Below are positions 10,750-24,577 of a stretch of 64,000 bases of DNA, piece by piece. A program made the translations under genes and the position numbers. A model generated the notes under the pieces. It worked only from the letters and a program-made list of their open reading frames with translations. It made no database searches and was not told where the DNA came from. Position 1 is the first letter of the stretch. Every line of letters starts with the position of its first letter. Source of the DNA: Podospora bellae-mahoneyi (lineage: Eukaryota > Ascomycota > Sordariomycetes > Sordariales > Podosporaceae); contig NW_026946360.1 in the NCBI RefSeq assembly GCF_035222275.1, forward strand, positions 682,001-746,000. Direction: 5' to 3'.

Positions 10750-12059
10750 TCCCTACGGTCGTATCTTCTCATTATCCACCACAACCCGAGTCGTCTCCGA
10801 AGGCGCATTCGCATGGAGGCAGATGCCAGGCCCAAAACTCCGAAGCTGACGGTTCAGTAGAACCATGTCACGGTCCCCATTACCTCTCCACCATGGGCAG
10901 GGAACTACCCAGACGCTCGACTTCGCAATGTGCATTCCTGAAAGAGCCAGTCCATGGCATCAAAGCCTAGAAGTCTGCTTAATGATGGTATTTGATCGCC
11001 GCCGCCTGTGTGAAGTCAGTCAGAGAGCTCGTGTGCTAGATGTGACGTTCACTCACCAATAAAACATGGAATAACGTCCAGCGCGAGGCCACATTTCGAA
11101 ATCAAGACTCGCGCTGGAAAACGCTCGATGTCAACGACTTGACATCGCGAGATCTGTTCAGACCATCTGATGTGCGATTTTGGCAACAAGCTCCCTCCGA
11201 TGGAGAGACAACAATGCATAAGATCCACATCAAATCCACAATCGTCCCGCTAGCTTGACCTTGGACCCGCTTTTGATCGCTCGACCCAATGGATGAATGA
11301 GCTTCGATCTGATAAAAAAAAAACTCAATATCTTATCAATCAATCAGTTATCCACAATGGTCTGGGCTCTCGACGCCCTGGTGGACTTGTTCGGGCTTTT
11401 ACGCAAGTAATTCTCACCGCTTGCCTCTTAGTCAGCGGTGCCGAACTTTTGTTATGCGGGTTTTCCGGCTCTTGCTTCCAGGAATAACGGTAGAACCACA
11501 CTCGTGGAGAAACGACAACTGGTCTTGCTCTCCGCAGGTCAGCTAGCTCCCAAGCATTAGGCCCCGGTGCCTGCCTTTCGGATCTGATAATGCATGCCGA
11601 GCTGCTACAATGACAAGGTTTTCAGTCAGCGTGACTCTTTCTTCAGAGCGTGACGCTCTTGTTGGGCCCACCGAACTTCGGCCTCTCGGTCCTCAGAGCG
11701 GGACGGGCAGATGGGTGCTGCAAATGTCTAATACCTAAACTCAGAACTGACATTCAGTAAACAGAATAGCAGACAAGAAAACATGACATGGAACGGCGAG
11801 ATCGAACACAATAGTGCTATTGTAGGTATCAAGACTTGCTACGGATCGACAAAATTACTGCGTTCTGAACCTCGGCAAGTGATGCTCTCCCAGTGACATG
11901 GAGGTGTCATTTCATGACCAGATCAAATAGCTCGAATGCAAAGTAGTACTCTTCTGGTCCGTATCAGTCCCTACATACCCCTTCGAATCCCAAAAATATC
12001 TTTCGAGGTGAAAATAATGCATGTTTGTCTTTGAAAGGGTGCTAATATCCTGCATGACA
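10750..12059. other. Long intergenic region, no gene seen
   Basis: About 1.3 kb without a credible gene on either strand; frames are under 100 codons and unrelated to anything I know. The left end should hold upstream control sequence of the CFEM gene. Confidence 0.55.
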
Positions 12060-12290
12060 GCCTTAATTGTCCCAATACACACCCTTCTATTCCCGAGCTG
12101 TACGTTTTTACTCCCCCAAGAGACGTTTCAATGCCCAAATAGGACCCTGCCACAATCTTTCAAGCCTTCTACGCTATATAATAAGACCTTCACATTATCT
12201 AACAAGGCCTATATACTATCCAGGAAGACCTTGTGTATCTTTAAGAACGCCTCTTACTATATATTGTACGCGTCTAAACTAGCACACTAG
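12060..12290. repeat. Degenerate 21-bp minisatellite, 11 units
   Basis: Eleven successive 21-nt units can be laid out without gaps, beginning at 12060, 12081, 12102 and so on. They share a start resembling (A/G)CCTT and an end resembling AAG, best seen in units 6-10 (12165-12269). Units are strongly diverged and AT-rich. Because 21 is a multiple of three, one plus-strand frame reads as heptapeptides such as KTFTLSN, KAYILSR and KTLCIFK, but no gene context supports translation. It ends about 125 bp from the stop codon of the DBP4 gene. Confidence 0.75.
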
Positions 12291-12415
12291 GCATAGTTGA
12301 TCTCTATTATAGGCTTACAAATCGTAAAGTAACACATAACACAGAATTTTCATTGTCGCTAAACAGACAAAATCCATTATCATTACTACCCCTTGACCGC
12401 AAAAACAGACCAAAA

Positions 12416-14933
12416 CTAGTCCTCCAAAAGACCGGCAGCCAGGGCTTCCAAGTCCTGCAAGTTATCCGGCTCGTAGCCCATTTCAATGACCTTTTTACCA
12501 CTGGAGGCCTTCTTTTTCCGTTCGGGCTGGTCTTCCACGTCAGAGTCGTTCTGGAACCACTTCTTTGTCTTCTTCTTCGGTGGCTCATCCTCCTCAGACT
12601 GCTCACCACCGCCACCGGCAATAGGAAGACTCCTGAGCAAAGCCAACGGGTCCTCATCCATCTCATCCCCGCTATCAAGCTGAGTAATCGGACCTCTCTC
12701 CCTCTCCACCTCCTCACCTCTCTCTCTAGCTTTGGCCCGATCCCTCTTCTCCTTTCTCCTTTTCCTAGCCAACTCCTTGTCTTCCACATCCGCTTCCTTG
12801 ACCCTCTCCCCTTCGGCCTCGACGAACTTTTGCCTGAGCTCCTTCGCATCTCCCTCCTTTTGGAAGTCTTCCAGACCCTGCAAGACATACAATGGCTGGG
12901 CATTGCCCTCCTCGTCGAAAATGAGCTTCTGCCCCTTGCCCATCATCTTGGCCACCTTGGCCTTGGACATGAGCTTCTTCTCCGCCCGCTTCGAGTCGAT
13001 AACGATCTCCTGATCACCAATCTTGACCACCTTTGCGCCCGCAATCTCCTTCCCGTTGATTCCTTCAGCAGTTTCATCCAGCTCCTTATCGCCCAACACT
13101 CTCTTGACCGACAAGAACCCATCGTCCTCGTCGTCGTCCTCCGCACCCTCATCAACCAGCTTCCGGTAATGACTAGACAGCACATCCTGGTTTTGCCTCT
13201 CCGCCATCTTCTGGTACTTGGTCTTGACCTCCTTCTTCTTCGGCTTACCCTCGGCGTCATAGTCGCTGCTGTCGTCATCCGACCCAACATCAAACGCCAT
13301 CCTGCTGGCCTGCTTATTCGCCCGTCTCATTTCCTCCGCCCCCTTTTGGAATTTCACCTGTGGCGTACCCGGCAATCCCAGACTGGCCGCATACCCATCC
13401 AGATCCATCTTGCTGAATTTGAACACGTCCTTATCCTTTTGCACGTAAATCGATCTCACATATGTGATAAACGCTTTTTGTCCGAGGTACTTCAAGTCCG
13501 CCGACTGGAAGCACTGAGATTGCAGCTCTCCCTTAATGCTCGTCTTCTTTCCCTCCCGAACATTGACCTTTGTGATCGGAATCTTTTTTTGTTCGAGCCT
13601 GGACAGAAACCCCTTCTCTTCACTCGGATCCAAGAACAGCACTGCCCGACCCTTGCTCTCGTATCTGGCTGTTCTACCCACCCTGTGAATGTACGTGTCC
13701 GCATCCTCAGGGCAGTCTACCTGCACGACCCAGTCCACAGCGGGAAAATCAACTCCTCTCGCGACAACATCCGTGGCGAACAAACAAGCGTACTTGGAAG
13801 AGGTGAATTTTCGGGTAATCTCCATTCTCCCAACCTGCTTTTGCCGGCCGTGCAAATGCAGCAGCGAGATACCAGGCTGCATCCGCTTGAAGCTCTCATA
13901 CACAAACCGTACTTGTTTCCCCGACGAGAAAAAGACAATCATTTTGCTCTTCAGATTCGTTCGGATAAAGCCCCAGAGCGTGTCCAACTTCTCGGGAAGG
14001 GGTGTGACAATATAGCTCTGCTGCAGATTGGTCGGGGTGGCTGTCGGTGCTTCCTCGTGTGCCGAGACATACTCCGGGTCCTTGAGACTCAATCTCGCAA
14101 GGTCAGAAACACGTTTCGACTGGGTGGCCGAGAACAACATCGTTTGTCTTGTTTTGGGGAGATGCTCGACCAGCGCGTCGATTGCAGACTGGAACCCCAT
14201 GTCCATGATTCTGTCTGCTTCGTCGAGAACCAGCATTTGGAGGTTGTTGACGTCGAAACCAGCGGTCTGATCGAGGTGTTGAAGCATACGGCCGGGGGTG
14301 CACACCAAGATGTTCATCCTGCCGAGTCTGTCGGCTTCTTCCTTGAGCGACTTGCCTCCGATGACCAAGCCTGCCGAGAAGACGTGGTTACGACCGATTT
14401 TGCGGAGCACTTCGAAGATCTGAACGGCGAGCTCGCGTGTGGGGGAGATGATGAGAGCGCCGAGGCCGTCGTATTCAGTCCACTGCGCTTGGACGAGCTT
14501 CTCGAGGACGGGGACAAGGAAGGCGAGGGTCTTGCCACTGCCGGTTTTGGCGGCGCCGAGGATATCATGGCCCTTGAGAGCGAGGGGAATGGCGGCTTTT
14601 TGGATGTCTGTCAGAACCTCAAAGTGGGAGGCACGGAGGCCGGACGCGGTCGCGGCGCATAGAGGGAGGTCGGAGAATTTAGTGAGGTTTGGCGATTTTG
14701 GGTCCTGTGATATCCATCCATTAGAAACTTGTACCGGAAGAGAGTGTATAAAATGCAATTGGGTAACCCACAAGCTCCTGAATGGCAGCCTTCAGCTTCT
14801 CAAGCTCATCCTGTCCTCTTTTTCTCTTCAGTGTCTTCGTCTCTGGCTTTTTCGGTGTCGCATCCGTCGATTTGGAGTTCTTTTTGTGTCGATGAGCGAC
14901 AACAGTCTTTGCGCCGCCAGTAGTAGGCGCCAT
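12416..14933 (-). CDS. DBP4: DEAD-box RNA helicase Dbp4/Hca4
   Basis: Exons 14933-14772 and 14704-12416 (intron GT-AG, 67 nt) give 816 residues. All DEAD-box motifs are present in order: Q motif (DIQ), AKTGSGKT near residue 106, PTRELA, TPGR, DEAD, SAT, ARGVDF and HRVGRTAR. After the helicase core come the domain following motif VI ([11 protein letters not shown]) and a long acidic/Lys-rich C-terminus with coiled-coil character, the layout of nucleolar Dbp4. That enzyme acts in early 18S rRNA maturation by releasing U14 snoRNA from pre-rRNA. The first exon supplies a basic leader that probably directs nuclear/nucleolar import. The gene looks intact. A 769-codon open frame lies antisense across it and is a shadow. 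Confidence 0.96.
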
Positions 14934-15620
14934 GTTGAATTTTAGTGTCTGCTGTCGTTGTGTCGTGCTCCCGCGCAGCTCGTGGAAAATTGTCGAAACT
15001 AAATGGAAGCTGGAGTCCAGGATCGACTTCTTTGCGCAATTGCTTTGCTCTGCTGAAAGCCAGGGAAAATTTTGGCGGAGAAGGAATTCTGCCACTTGTC
15101 CCACTTCAACCCACCAGCCAAAAGAAGCGCCAAGACAGAGTACCGATAGACAGAAGGGTTGGGGTTGGCGCAGTAAGCTTGTCAATCACATTAACAGCAG
15201 GTTTAAAGGTATATATCATCTTAAATTATTCATGTTTTTCTTTGTATGTGCATAACTCAAGTACCAAAAGCATCCATCAACGCCGTCTGAAATCATGTCT
15301 CCCGCCGTTGCTCCTTTGCTCTCAACCCTCAAAGAAAGCAAACCCAACCCAAACCTGGCAGCCAAAATGAAGCTGCCATGTCAACAACATGCTGAACGGG
15401 GTATCGTGTAATCTAGGGTATCCGACCGACCATCCTCTTCTTTCATTCTCCCAGCTCGATGTAAAATTCTTGACCACTCATAGATGATACTGAAACGGCG
15501 TGATACTAAAATATATATAGATAAACCATTGGGTGAAATACAAAGGAGAAAAAACGCCTGGCCAGCCAACTTGTCGCTTCCCTTTCAGCTCCTCTTCCAT
15601 CCCCATCACCGAAACACAAC
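14934..15620. other. Intergenic: DBP4 promoter and SUN-gene 3' end
   Basis: Both neighbours are on the minus strand, so this stretch holds the 5' region of DBP4 and the 3' untranslated region of the SUN gene. No other gene or repeat is seen. Confidence 0.6.
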
Positions 15621-18600
15621 TTACCACGAGCTCGATCCGATGTGCTTTCCAGTGTGCTCGTCAACCTCTTGCCCGTAGAGCCGAAGCCTGTAGAAGCAAG
15701 TATGATCCGGGCTACCATTGTTCGTGACAGCCCTAATGAGCACCGTATCGACGACAGCATCAAGTGTAACTAGGTCGTCAGAAAGCTTGTGGATAAAGAC
15801 GCCGTTATCCACATGACGATACTCGTATTCAAATTTGCCAATCTGGACAAATTCCTCCCGAAGGTGGCCGGCGTTGCGGGGATTGGCAACCGCAGTAGGG
15901 AATTGTGTGTTCATCCACTTCTGCATCTGCGAATTCTTGGCCTTGTTCTCAAATTTGGCCCAGATTTCAATGTCCTTGGGCATGGAGTCAGGGTCGGTTG
16001 TGGCCCCCGGATTGATGTTCTCGACCACAACATACTTGGGAATAACCAGGCCGGCAATACTGATGCCGATGTCGGCCGGGAGCTTCTGCTTGTTCTTGCC
16101 AGCATAGATACCAGCACACCAGCAGTGACCGCTGTCTGTCCAGAGGGAGGTAGCATGGAAGCTGTCATGGAGAAACTGTGGTTTCTTGGCCATGGCCCTG
16201 AACCACGCCACAGTGCCCATCGCTGGCCTCGCGATTGTGTAGGTCGGAGAAGTAAGACTGCTGTCGATTTGTGCACCATTTCCAAAGGAAAACCAATTGA
16301 CATGGCGGTTCAACATGTCCATGATAGCGGCGCTTGGGCTTCGCTTGCCAAGGCTGATGGGGGAAGAGCCCAATTCCTTGCCAACGATCTCCTTGATCAG
16401 CTTCTGAATTTCTTTCTTACTCAGACCACCCGTCTTATGTTTTTGCTCTTCGATGAGTCCGTGAAGCTCCTTGCGTAGAGCCTCCAAATCCCTTTCAAAG
16501 CTTTTCCGAGATATCGCTATTTGCTGTTGGAGATTTTCAACGTACTGGTGACTCGTGACCGTGTCCTGATATGTATCGGCCTCAGAGGTGACTGGCTTGG
16601 TGATTGGGTGCCCGGAGAGGAGGCTCGTGATCCTGTGCTTGTTTTTCTCGAACCAGTCCTCGAAAGAGTGATCCAGCCCGGTGCTTTTGATTCGAGACCG
16701 AACAGCATCCCAGTGAGCGTCGCTGATTTTTCCCTTTTCAAGCCTGAGAATGGAAGGCTCGTGTTTCATGCGATCCAGGATGGCTTCCCAGAACTCTTTA
16801 GCAACAATGATATTGCCATCCCTGTCTTTGGTTACGCGAACCACCTTCGGAAGTGTGGATTGGACACTCTTGAGTGCCAACTCGGTGGCGGTGGCTCTTT
16901 TTTCCCAAAACGCTTTGAAATCGTTGTACTGCTGCTCCGTGAACACAGCCATGTCCGGCAACGAACCACCCTTCGTGTATGGAGACGACGGCATCATCCC
17001 ACGTATCGGACCTCCAGCACCAAGCAAGAAAGAGCAAATGGCGACAATGAAGGAGGCCGCAAGAAACCATTTCACAGCTGGCCACCAAATCCTGCTCAAG
17101 ATATCGCCTCCCTTGCCCAGCACATCGCCCACCCACGCAGTGGCTGCCGCGACAGTACTTCGATTGACTCCTCCACCTCCTGTGGGCCAACGGCCTGCCC
17201 GATTGCCGTGAGTATTGTTTCGAGGACCGGTATATCGACCTCCATGATCGGCGTTTGCGGCTCTATCGTCTTCGTCGCTGGATGATGAATCGGAGGAATC
17301 TGGGTCTCTCCTAGGCCCGCCTCCACCGCCAACTGCTGACCTCCCAGCAGTATCGACACGGGCCGCAGGTACAGCAGGATTCGAGATTGAGGGCGCCCTC
17401 TCCACCCCCGCTCGTGCACGCCAACCAGGACGCCGACTAACGTTCGCCATGATAAAACCACCAGGATTAGCACCGGCCATACCCCCCCTAACACTTATTG
17501 TTCTGTTGGCTTGCCCCATCGTTCCCAGCGCATCTTCCAATGAGCCTGGTTGCGGTTTGGCTGCTACATGACCGACGGCTGGTGACCCGACCCTGACATG
17601 AGCTGCGCTGTCGACGACAGCAACATTGGTTTCCTCCTGCCAGCTGCGAGAAGCACCATTCGTGGTTTCTGGAGCGTTCAAGTACCCAGGTGGCTGAGGC
17701 ATCTCACCACCTGGTATTCGAATTGGGGCACCGACTGAAGGTGAATGTACTGAGAAGTTCGGAGGAAAAGGAAGCGGATTGGAAGTTGTAGGGGGTTGTT
17801 GTTGATGTGGATTCGCGACTTGAGAACCGGCCGCCGAGTTGTTTCCAGCCAGTGCAGCTAGGCGAGCCTTGTCAATAGCAATCGCTCTCTCTAGCAGCTC
17901 CGCCTGTTTCTTTTCGCGTTCTTCTTTGCGGCGTTGCTTTTCGAGTTCCGCATGTTGAGCTTTGAGAGCCTCCGCACGCTCTTCGGCTTCGGCTTGATTG
18001 GATTGTCGTAGAGCATCCACCCGCGCGGTCAACCTATCCAATTCAGGGCTGGTGACATCGGGAAATTCGGGGGAAACGGAATCGTGAGATCTCTTCCGGT
18101 TCTGAGTGGGTGGCGATTTCGACCTCGACCTTGCAGAACCTGATCTCGACCTGTTGTCAGATATCATGCCCCTGTTCATCGAAGTGGTGGCGCCCTGCTG
18201 TGAGTCGACGAGGGTTTGCTGAGAGGGCCCGCCATTTTCCCGGTCCCCTCCCTGTTGGTCCGACTCTTCCGATTGCGAGCGAGAAATCTGTTGAGATAGC
18301 GTCGTTCTCCCTGGAACCTGTGTCCTGCGTACAGTCTGAGGCTGTTGCACAGGCGGGAGAGGTTGCACAGGTTGTTGTGAGTGTGCCGATGAGGTGTTAG
18401 TGCGAGATGCCAGTTCCTTCTCCTTAGCTAACAGGCGGGCATTGGCAGCCTCGTTATCTTTAATGACCGTATCAATAACTCCGTGCACTGCCTTGCGTAC
18501 GTTTCCTCCTCCCATGATCCTAACTCTGTCCGGAAACGTAGCCATTGCAGAGCCATATGAGGTGCTGTACTTGACTGGCATATCGATCCTGACAGCCGTC

Positions 18601-18716
18601 GTATCAATGGGTTTTCTGGAAGACCGTACAGAGGAAGGCGTGCCAGCTCGTCCGTGCTGCTGAGGTGAGGGCGAAGGGACATTGCCGCCACGACCTGGGT
18701 GTTGTCTAGGTGGCAT
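15621..18716 (-). CDS. SUN-domain (Sad1/UNC-84) inner nuclear membrane protein
   Basis: A single exon of 1,031 codons from the chosen ATG at 18716 (MPPRQHPG); the frame stays open to 18920, so a start at 18848 is possible. The N-terminal half is low complexity and Ser/Pro/Gln-rich, with a Glu/Lys coiled coil near residues 280-330, and would face the nucleoplasm. One membrane segment sits at about residues 540-562 (WFLAASFIVAICSFLLGAG). A luminal stretch with coiled-coil character follows, and the C-terminal SUN domain spans about 800-1025, with ATSLWTDSGHCWCAG and a YRHVDNGVFIHKL segment. SUN proteins pair with KASH proteins to link nucleus and cytoskeleton and, in fungi, act at the spindle pole body and in meiosis. 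This looks like the main SUN gene of the genome. Confidence 0.93.
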   Translation of the reverse strand: MPPRQHPGRGGNVPSPSPQQHGRAGTPSSVRSSRKPIDTTAVRIDMPVKYSTSYGSAMATFPDRVRIMGGGNVRKAVHGVIDTVIKDNEAANARLLAKEKELASRTNTSSAHSQQPVQPLPPVQQPQTVRRTQVPGRTTLSQQISRSQSEESDQQGGDRENGGPSQQTLVDSQQGATTSMNRGMISDNRSRSGSARSRSKSPPTQNRKRSHDSVSPEFPDVTSPELDRLTARVDALRQSNQAEAEERAEALKAQHAELEKQRRKEEREKKQAELLERAIAIDKARLAALAGNNSAAGSQVANPHQQQPPTTSNPLPFPPNFSVHSPSVGAPIRIPGGEMPQPPGYLNAPETTNGASRSWQEETNVAVVDSAAHVRVGSPAVGHVAAKPQPGSLEDALGTMGQANRTISVRGGMAGANPGGFIMANVSRRPGWRARAGVERAPSISNPAVPAARVDTAGRSAVGGGGGPRRDPDSSDSSSSDEDDRAANADHGGRYTGPRNNTHGNRAGRWPTGGGGVNRSTVAAATAWVGDVLGKGGDILSRIWWPAVKWFLAASFIVAICSFLLGAGGPIRGMMPSSPYTKGGSLPDMAVFTEQQYNDFKAFWEKRATATELALKSVQSTLPKVVRVTKDRDGNIIVAKEFWEAILDRMKHEPSILRLEKGKISDAHWDAVRSRIKSTGLDHSFEDWFEKNKHRITSLLSGHPITKPVTSEADTYQDTVTSHQYVENLQQQIAISRKSFERDLEALRKELHGLIEEQKHKTGGLSKKEIQKLIKEIVGKELGSSPISLGKRSPSAAIMDMLNRHVNWFSFGNGAQIDSSLTSPTYTIARPAMGTVAWFRAMAKKPQFLHDSFHATSLWTDSGHCWCAGIYAGKNKQKLPADIGISIAGLVIPKYVVVENINPGATTDPDSMPKDIEIWAKFENKAKNSQMQKWMNTQFPTAVANPRNAGHLREEFVQIGKFEYEYRHVDNGVFIHKLSDDLVTLDAVVDTVLIRAVTNNGSPDHTCFYRLRLYGQEVDEHTGKHIGSSSW

Positions 18717-20767
18717 GGTGAAAAGCGAGGGTGAATTAGCGCTATGCTGGAGCGATTTAGAAGAGCCTATTCCTCGCGATATTGGATTTTGGCCGAGATT
18801 CAATGCTATGTGCAACGATGTTATTGGACTGCTAAGGGCGTCAGTCATGATCGCTAATGGTGAGTGGTGAAAGCAGATGTGTGAAGTGAAAAGAAAAAAG
18901 TAGGGAAAATTCAATCGCAAATGACAATGATAGCCCCAACATTCAGCAAGATATAAAATAACAAGCTGGGTTGCTGAACATGAGACTTCAGTACTGGCAG
19001 ACTATTCAAAAAAATTTAAAAAAAAATTACAACAATAGGACAAGTGAGAGGAAGGGAGCAAACAAATAACAAATGAGATTGGCGATAACAGAGAGGCTGC
19101 GTTAAAGCCCGACGACGCTGCGGGGGTGACTCGTAAGGTGTAGATTTACCTTGTTGTTCAGCGTGACAGTGTGACAGTGTGACAGCGTGTCTGGCCCCAA
19201 TGCCAAATCCCAAGGCTGCAACAGCCTTTTCCTCGCCTTCTTTTTCGTTGCGACCAATTGCCCAACAGCAACCGACACGTCACGTCCCTGCTCAATCCCA
19301 ATCAATTGCTCCGGAGTCGCCAGACAGGCAAGGTGAATGGTTTGCCGGGTGGTTGCTAGTTTTCAGTCGCGGCGACGGTACATATCATGGTTGGTCAGAG
19401 ATGGGATGAAGAGAGCTCGAGGATGGGGCGTTGAAGCGACTAAAATGAGAGATGAAGACGCGCAGACTGTTGTTGACTTTACACGACGCATCGCAAGCGG
19501 ACATAAAGCTCTTGTCTCTGTGCTGAAAACGGCCTGGTTCTTTATGGCCTCGTAGATTGTTCCCCTTTCATGAGCCTGTCGAGGTGTACATGCTTTGTTC
19601 TACAGTGGCCGTTCCTGGTGGTCTGCAGAGCATCTGCCGTGCCAGTGGATCGGCGCGTTTTTTCGAAGCTGGAGCTCTGCGCAATTGAGCCTTTTCCCGT
19701 CTCAGCAATGTGGTCTGTGCTTCTTCACCAACTCGTTGTTCGGTCAGTGTGGCTCAGTTTTTTCGTGGCTGCTGATACGTGTTAGTGGCTGGTAGAAAGT
19801 TGGTGGGGCAGCAGCAACGTTGGTGACTCCGCAGTGATATCTACTTTACCCCCCACGTATTTACCCGGCAGGCAACTCATCCAAACCTTCCCGCGTGCCT
19901 TCCCAGCATCCGCACACTCCCCCATTTTCCAACTTCATGGAGATGTCTTTTCCGGATCAGCCACATCTTGTTAAGAATCTTGACCTAGCACTTACCATTG
20001 GAATATCTTTCAATTAAGGGTTTGGGCATATTTATTTAATACCTTGAACAAGCACCTTAAGTTGGCACGACATCCCATCATGTATGAACAGAAGCCGCAC
20101 ACTTGCATACGCACTACCATTGTCGGATCTACTCCCAATGCGCCATCCGTTTCGTATTCCCCTGTGAAGCTCCACCGCTTCCTTCAAATGTTTGCTGAAA
20201 ATCAGGGTTCGACTTGAGCCACTCTTGCGCATCTGTACAACGGTTCCATGGTGATCTTTGCTGTCTGCGGTTGAATTCCACGTGAAAGGGGTCCTCATCG
20301 GTCATCTTCACAGTTGCCTTGTCCATTGCTCGATTCGATATTTTGAGTTTTCTGTCAAGCAGCGAGACTGTTTCAAGCTTCAAGCCACTCAATGGTGGCC
20401 CCATCCCCACGAAGCTTAACATGTTGCCAGTGACCTCACTCGCGCCCGTGAGCTGGGCGAGCAGGGGACGACGCAAGTGTTGCAAGGCGGGGTCCCCTGG
20501 CTGTTTGACTTCCATCCCGGGCGTCACAAGCACGAAGTGGGAGGTGGAGAGACGGTTGCCCCACGGTTGGCTGCGGGCTAGCGAGATTCGATTTGCGACT
20601 TTGTGCTGACCACATCCATAGCAGGCACCTCTCATTTTAATAACCTGCGACCTGCTCCTCCAACGCGACCTTGTTTTGTTCATTCTTTCTGCCCCATCCT
20701 CTCGCTCGTTTGATTCCTCGTTTTACACCCGACCCTCGCTACTTCCAACACCCGATCCCGCGAGATC
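18717..20767. other. Divergent intergenic region between SUN and GAL10 genes
   Basis: About 2 kb between two diverging genes. It contains an 8-nt tandem repeat (GTGACAGT type, three units) at 19163-19186. A 184-codon minus-strand frame (20683-20129) matches nothing I know and runs antisense to the GAL10 promoter, so I do not call it a gene. Confidence 0.5.
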
Positions 20768-22227
<1,460 letters not shown>

Positions 22228-22432
22228 GAAAAGATTGATGCGTTTACGATTGTTTATGACTAGCAGGCTGGCAGCAGACGGGTACTGCAAACGATGTATT
22301 CTTCTCAGGGCTTTTATTACAGAGATAATGGTTAGACACAAAAGAAGACGTTTTCTCGTTTATTTGAATGGATATTTCGTTTTATTTTCGACAAAACAAA
22401 AGGTCTTGACCATGGCAGCACCAATCAAGGTA

Positions 22433-23631
22433 CTATTCGACTTTGAGGAGAAGCTTGCCCGTGGTCTTCCTGCTCTCCAGATCGATGTGCGCCTGGGCAA
22501 CATTCTTGAGGGGATAAACTTGGTGGATATTGGCGTGGATCTTGCCCGTTACGAGCAAGTCAAAAAGCTCGCTTGTAAAGGTCTCCTTTTCCTCTGGGGT
22601 GGTGATGTATCCAGGCATGGAAGGTCTCATAATCTTGATGTTTTTGGGCATGAGGCGGAAGAGGTCGACCGGTTCAACAGCGCCAGACTTAATTGTTTTT
22701 CTCTTGTCAGCTTTCCCACGCAACTCGAGAAAAAAGGGGGGGAGGGGGGACTTACCGCATTCCCAAACACAATGATCGTCCCCTTCCTCGCCACGACATC
22801 TAGGTCTACCGTTCCAAACGTCGCCTTGCCCACCCCGTCGAAAATTACATCTACGCCCTTGTTGTTGGTGATTTCCTTGACCTGCCGGATGACTTCTTCC
22901 TGCGGGAGGCTAGAGTCAACCACCCATCCTGCTCCCAACTTCTTGGCCAATTCGCACTTCTGTTTGCCGCCGGCGGTGGCGATGATCTTGGCGCCCATGA
23001 CGGCGAGGATCTGGACGAGCATGGAGCCTGTCCCGCCTGCTGCTGCGTGGACGAGGGTCCATGGTCCTTCAGAGATTCCGAGTTGCTGGGTGATTCCTGC
23101 TGCTTCGCGGATGAAAGTTAGGGCGGTGAGACCTTGAAGATAGGCTGCGCAGGCGGTTTCGGGGGTGAGCGAGGCCGGGAGGATAGTGGCTTGGGTGAGG
23201 GGGGAGGTTAGGAGGGTGTATTGGGCGTATGTGTTGTCTGCTAGGTAGACTACGCGGGAGCCTACGGGGTAGGAGGGGTGGGAGGAGGCGGTGATGGTGC
23301 CGGCGGCTTCTTTGCCTGTGATCAGGGGGTAGGGAGAGGTGGTGTCGTTTGAGCCGTTGGTGGAGGGGTGGTTGCTGTTGGAGGAGGGGGAGGGAGGTTT
23401 GTAGAGACCGGTGCGGAAGTATCTGGGTGTTGGTTAGGATAGGGGATTAAATGAGGGGAGCATGTGGGGAGCATACGTGTCGATATAGTTGACGCCAACA
23501 TACTCGTTGCGGATGAGGATTTGGCCTTCACCGAGAGAAGGGACGGGTAAGCCGGTCTTGTATTCCAGGACATCGGGACCACCTGGACGGGGGATAACAA
23601 CGCCGAACATGGTTTTGGGAATGGGTGCCAT
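22433..23631 (-). CDS. NADPH:quinone oxidoreductase-like (zinc-free MDR family)
   Basis: Exons 23631-23477, 23422-22756 and 22687-22433 on the minus strand give 358 residues, with GT-AG introns. The product belongs to the medium-chain dehydrogenase/reductase superfamily of the zeta-crystallin type. It has N-terminal VGVNYIDTYFRTGLY, the nucleotide-binding HAAAGGTGSMLVQ and later KGVDVIFDGVG, and the C-terminal HxxYPL-like region ending GKLLLKVE. Enzymes of this type reduce quinones with NADPH in the cytosol. A Ser/Asn/Thr-rich insertion follows KPP (about residues 60-80), longer than in typical members. No structural-zinc cysteine lobe is visible. Start chosen at the first ATG of exon 1. Confidence 0.93.
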
Positions 23632-24577
23632 TTTGACTTGTACGAGTATTTGTTTACTTCGGACCGGCGGTTTGTGATAGCAACACTGACGTTATCAAAG
23701 GTGCTGTTGGGATGGGCACATGGAGATGGGATATCTGAGGTAGGTATGTAGTCCAGCGTGGGGAAGGACCGGACTGAGTAAGACACTCGGGATGAACTAT
23801 CGTAGTCGGATGAACTGTGTCTCGGACTGTCGATGGGGCCGGTGTTTTTTATTCACAAAGTTGACAAGATGAAGGATTACGTGAAAAGCATCAATTTGAA
23901 ATTCACTGCGTTTAAATGATCAGATCCTTCCCCCTACGTCTTTACCGCCGACATTGAAGCCGATGACTAGAATATCATTCGGAATTTCACGATATCCAGC
24001 TTCCCCTCTTCATGCCACATCATGTTACACATACGACTAGGACCGAGTCGGAGGTTGATCCGGGGATGACTAATGATGTCATCAGTAAGCGGTTGTCGGA
24101 TTTAGTTGAACAGGATCTCTGGCAACAACGTCGTGCTCCAACGTCGTGAGCCGGGATATACCGAATCTCAGTCCTTCAGGCCTTGAGTTTGAGAGAAAGT
24201 GTGTGGTGTTTTAAGTCTGTCTGCCTTGGCTATCGTGAGACCTGTTGGGCTTGCATGCGTCCTCCGGGTACATCGGACAAAACTCCATGCTCAACCCGCT
24301 TTGCTTTTTTCCACACCAGATGGCGGCGGACTATAACTTCCCTTCCGCCATGACAGCACCAGAAAGAATAGCAGAAAAGAGTAAAATCGTCAAAGAAGAA
24401 GCTGCCCCGCGTTTTGAAATCTTGATTGGCGTCCTTGGTGGGGCTGCTTAGCGCTCGAAACGCTGCGGCTTGGTGGCCAATTCAGTGGCTGTGCTTTGCG
24501 ACAGCGGCTTCAAAGCCAACCTATCACTCTCACCACAAAATATTTGGCACTCAGAAGTGGGTTAAACACCTATTGTA
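23632..24577. other. Intergenic upstream of oxidoreductase gene
   Basis: Upstream region of the minus-strand oxidoreductase gene. No reading frame of interest. The 21-bp repeat locus follows directly. Confidence 0.5.

Noticed and set aside
12353-14662. A 769-codon open frame on the plus strand
   Set aside because: It lies wholly antisense to the DBP4 helicase gene, and its Leu/Arg/His-rich content is a composition shadow of that gene.
15789-17285. Open frames of up to 254 codons antisense to the SUN gene
   Set aside because: They overlap a conserved coding region on the other strand and show no family features.
20129-20683. A 184-codon minus-strand frame upstream of GAL10
   Set aside because: No recognisable domain, no splice support, and it sits antisense in the GAL10 promoter.
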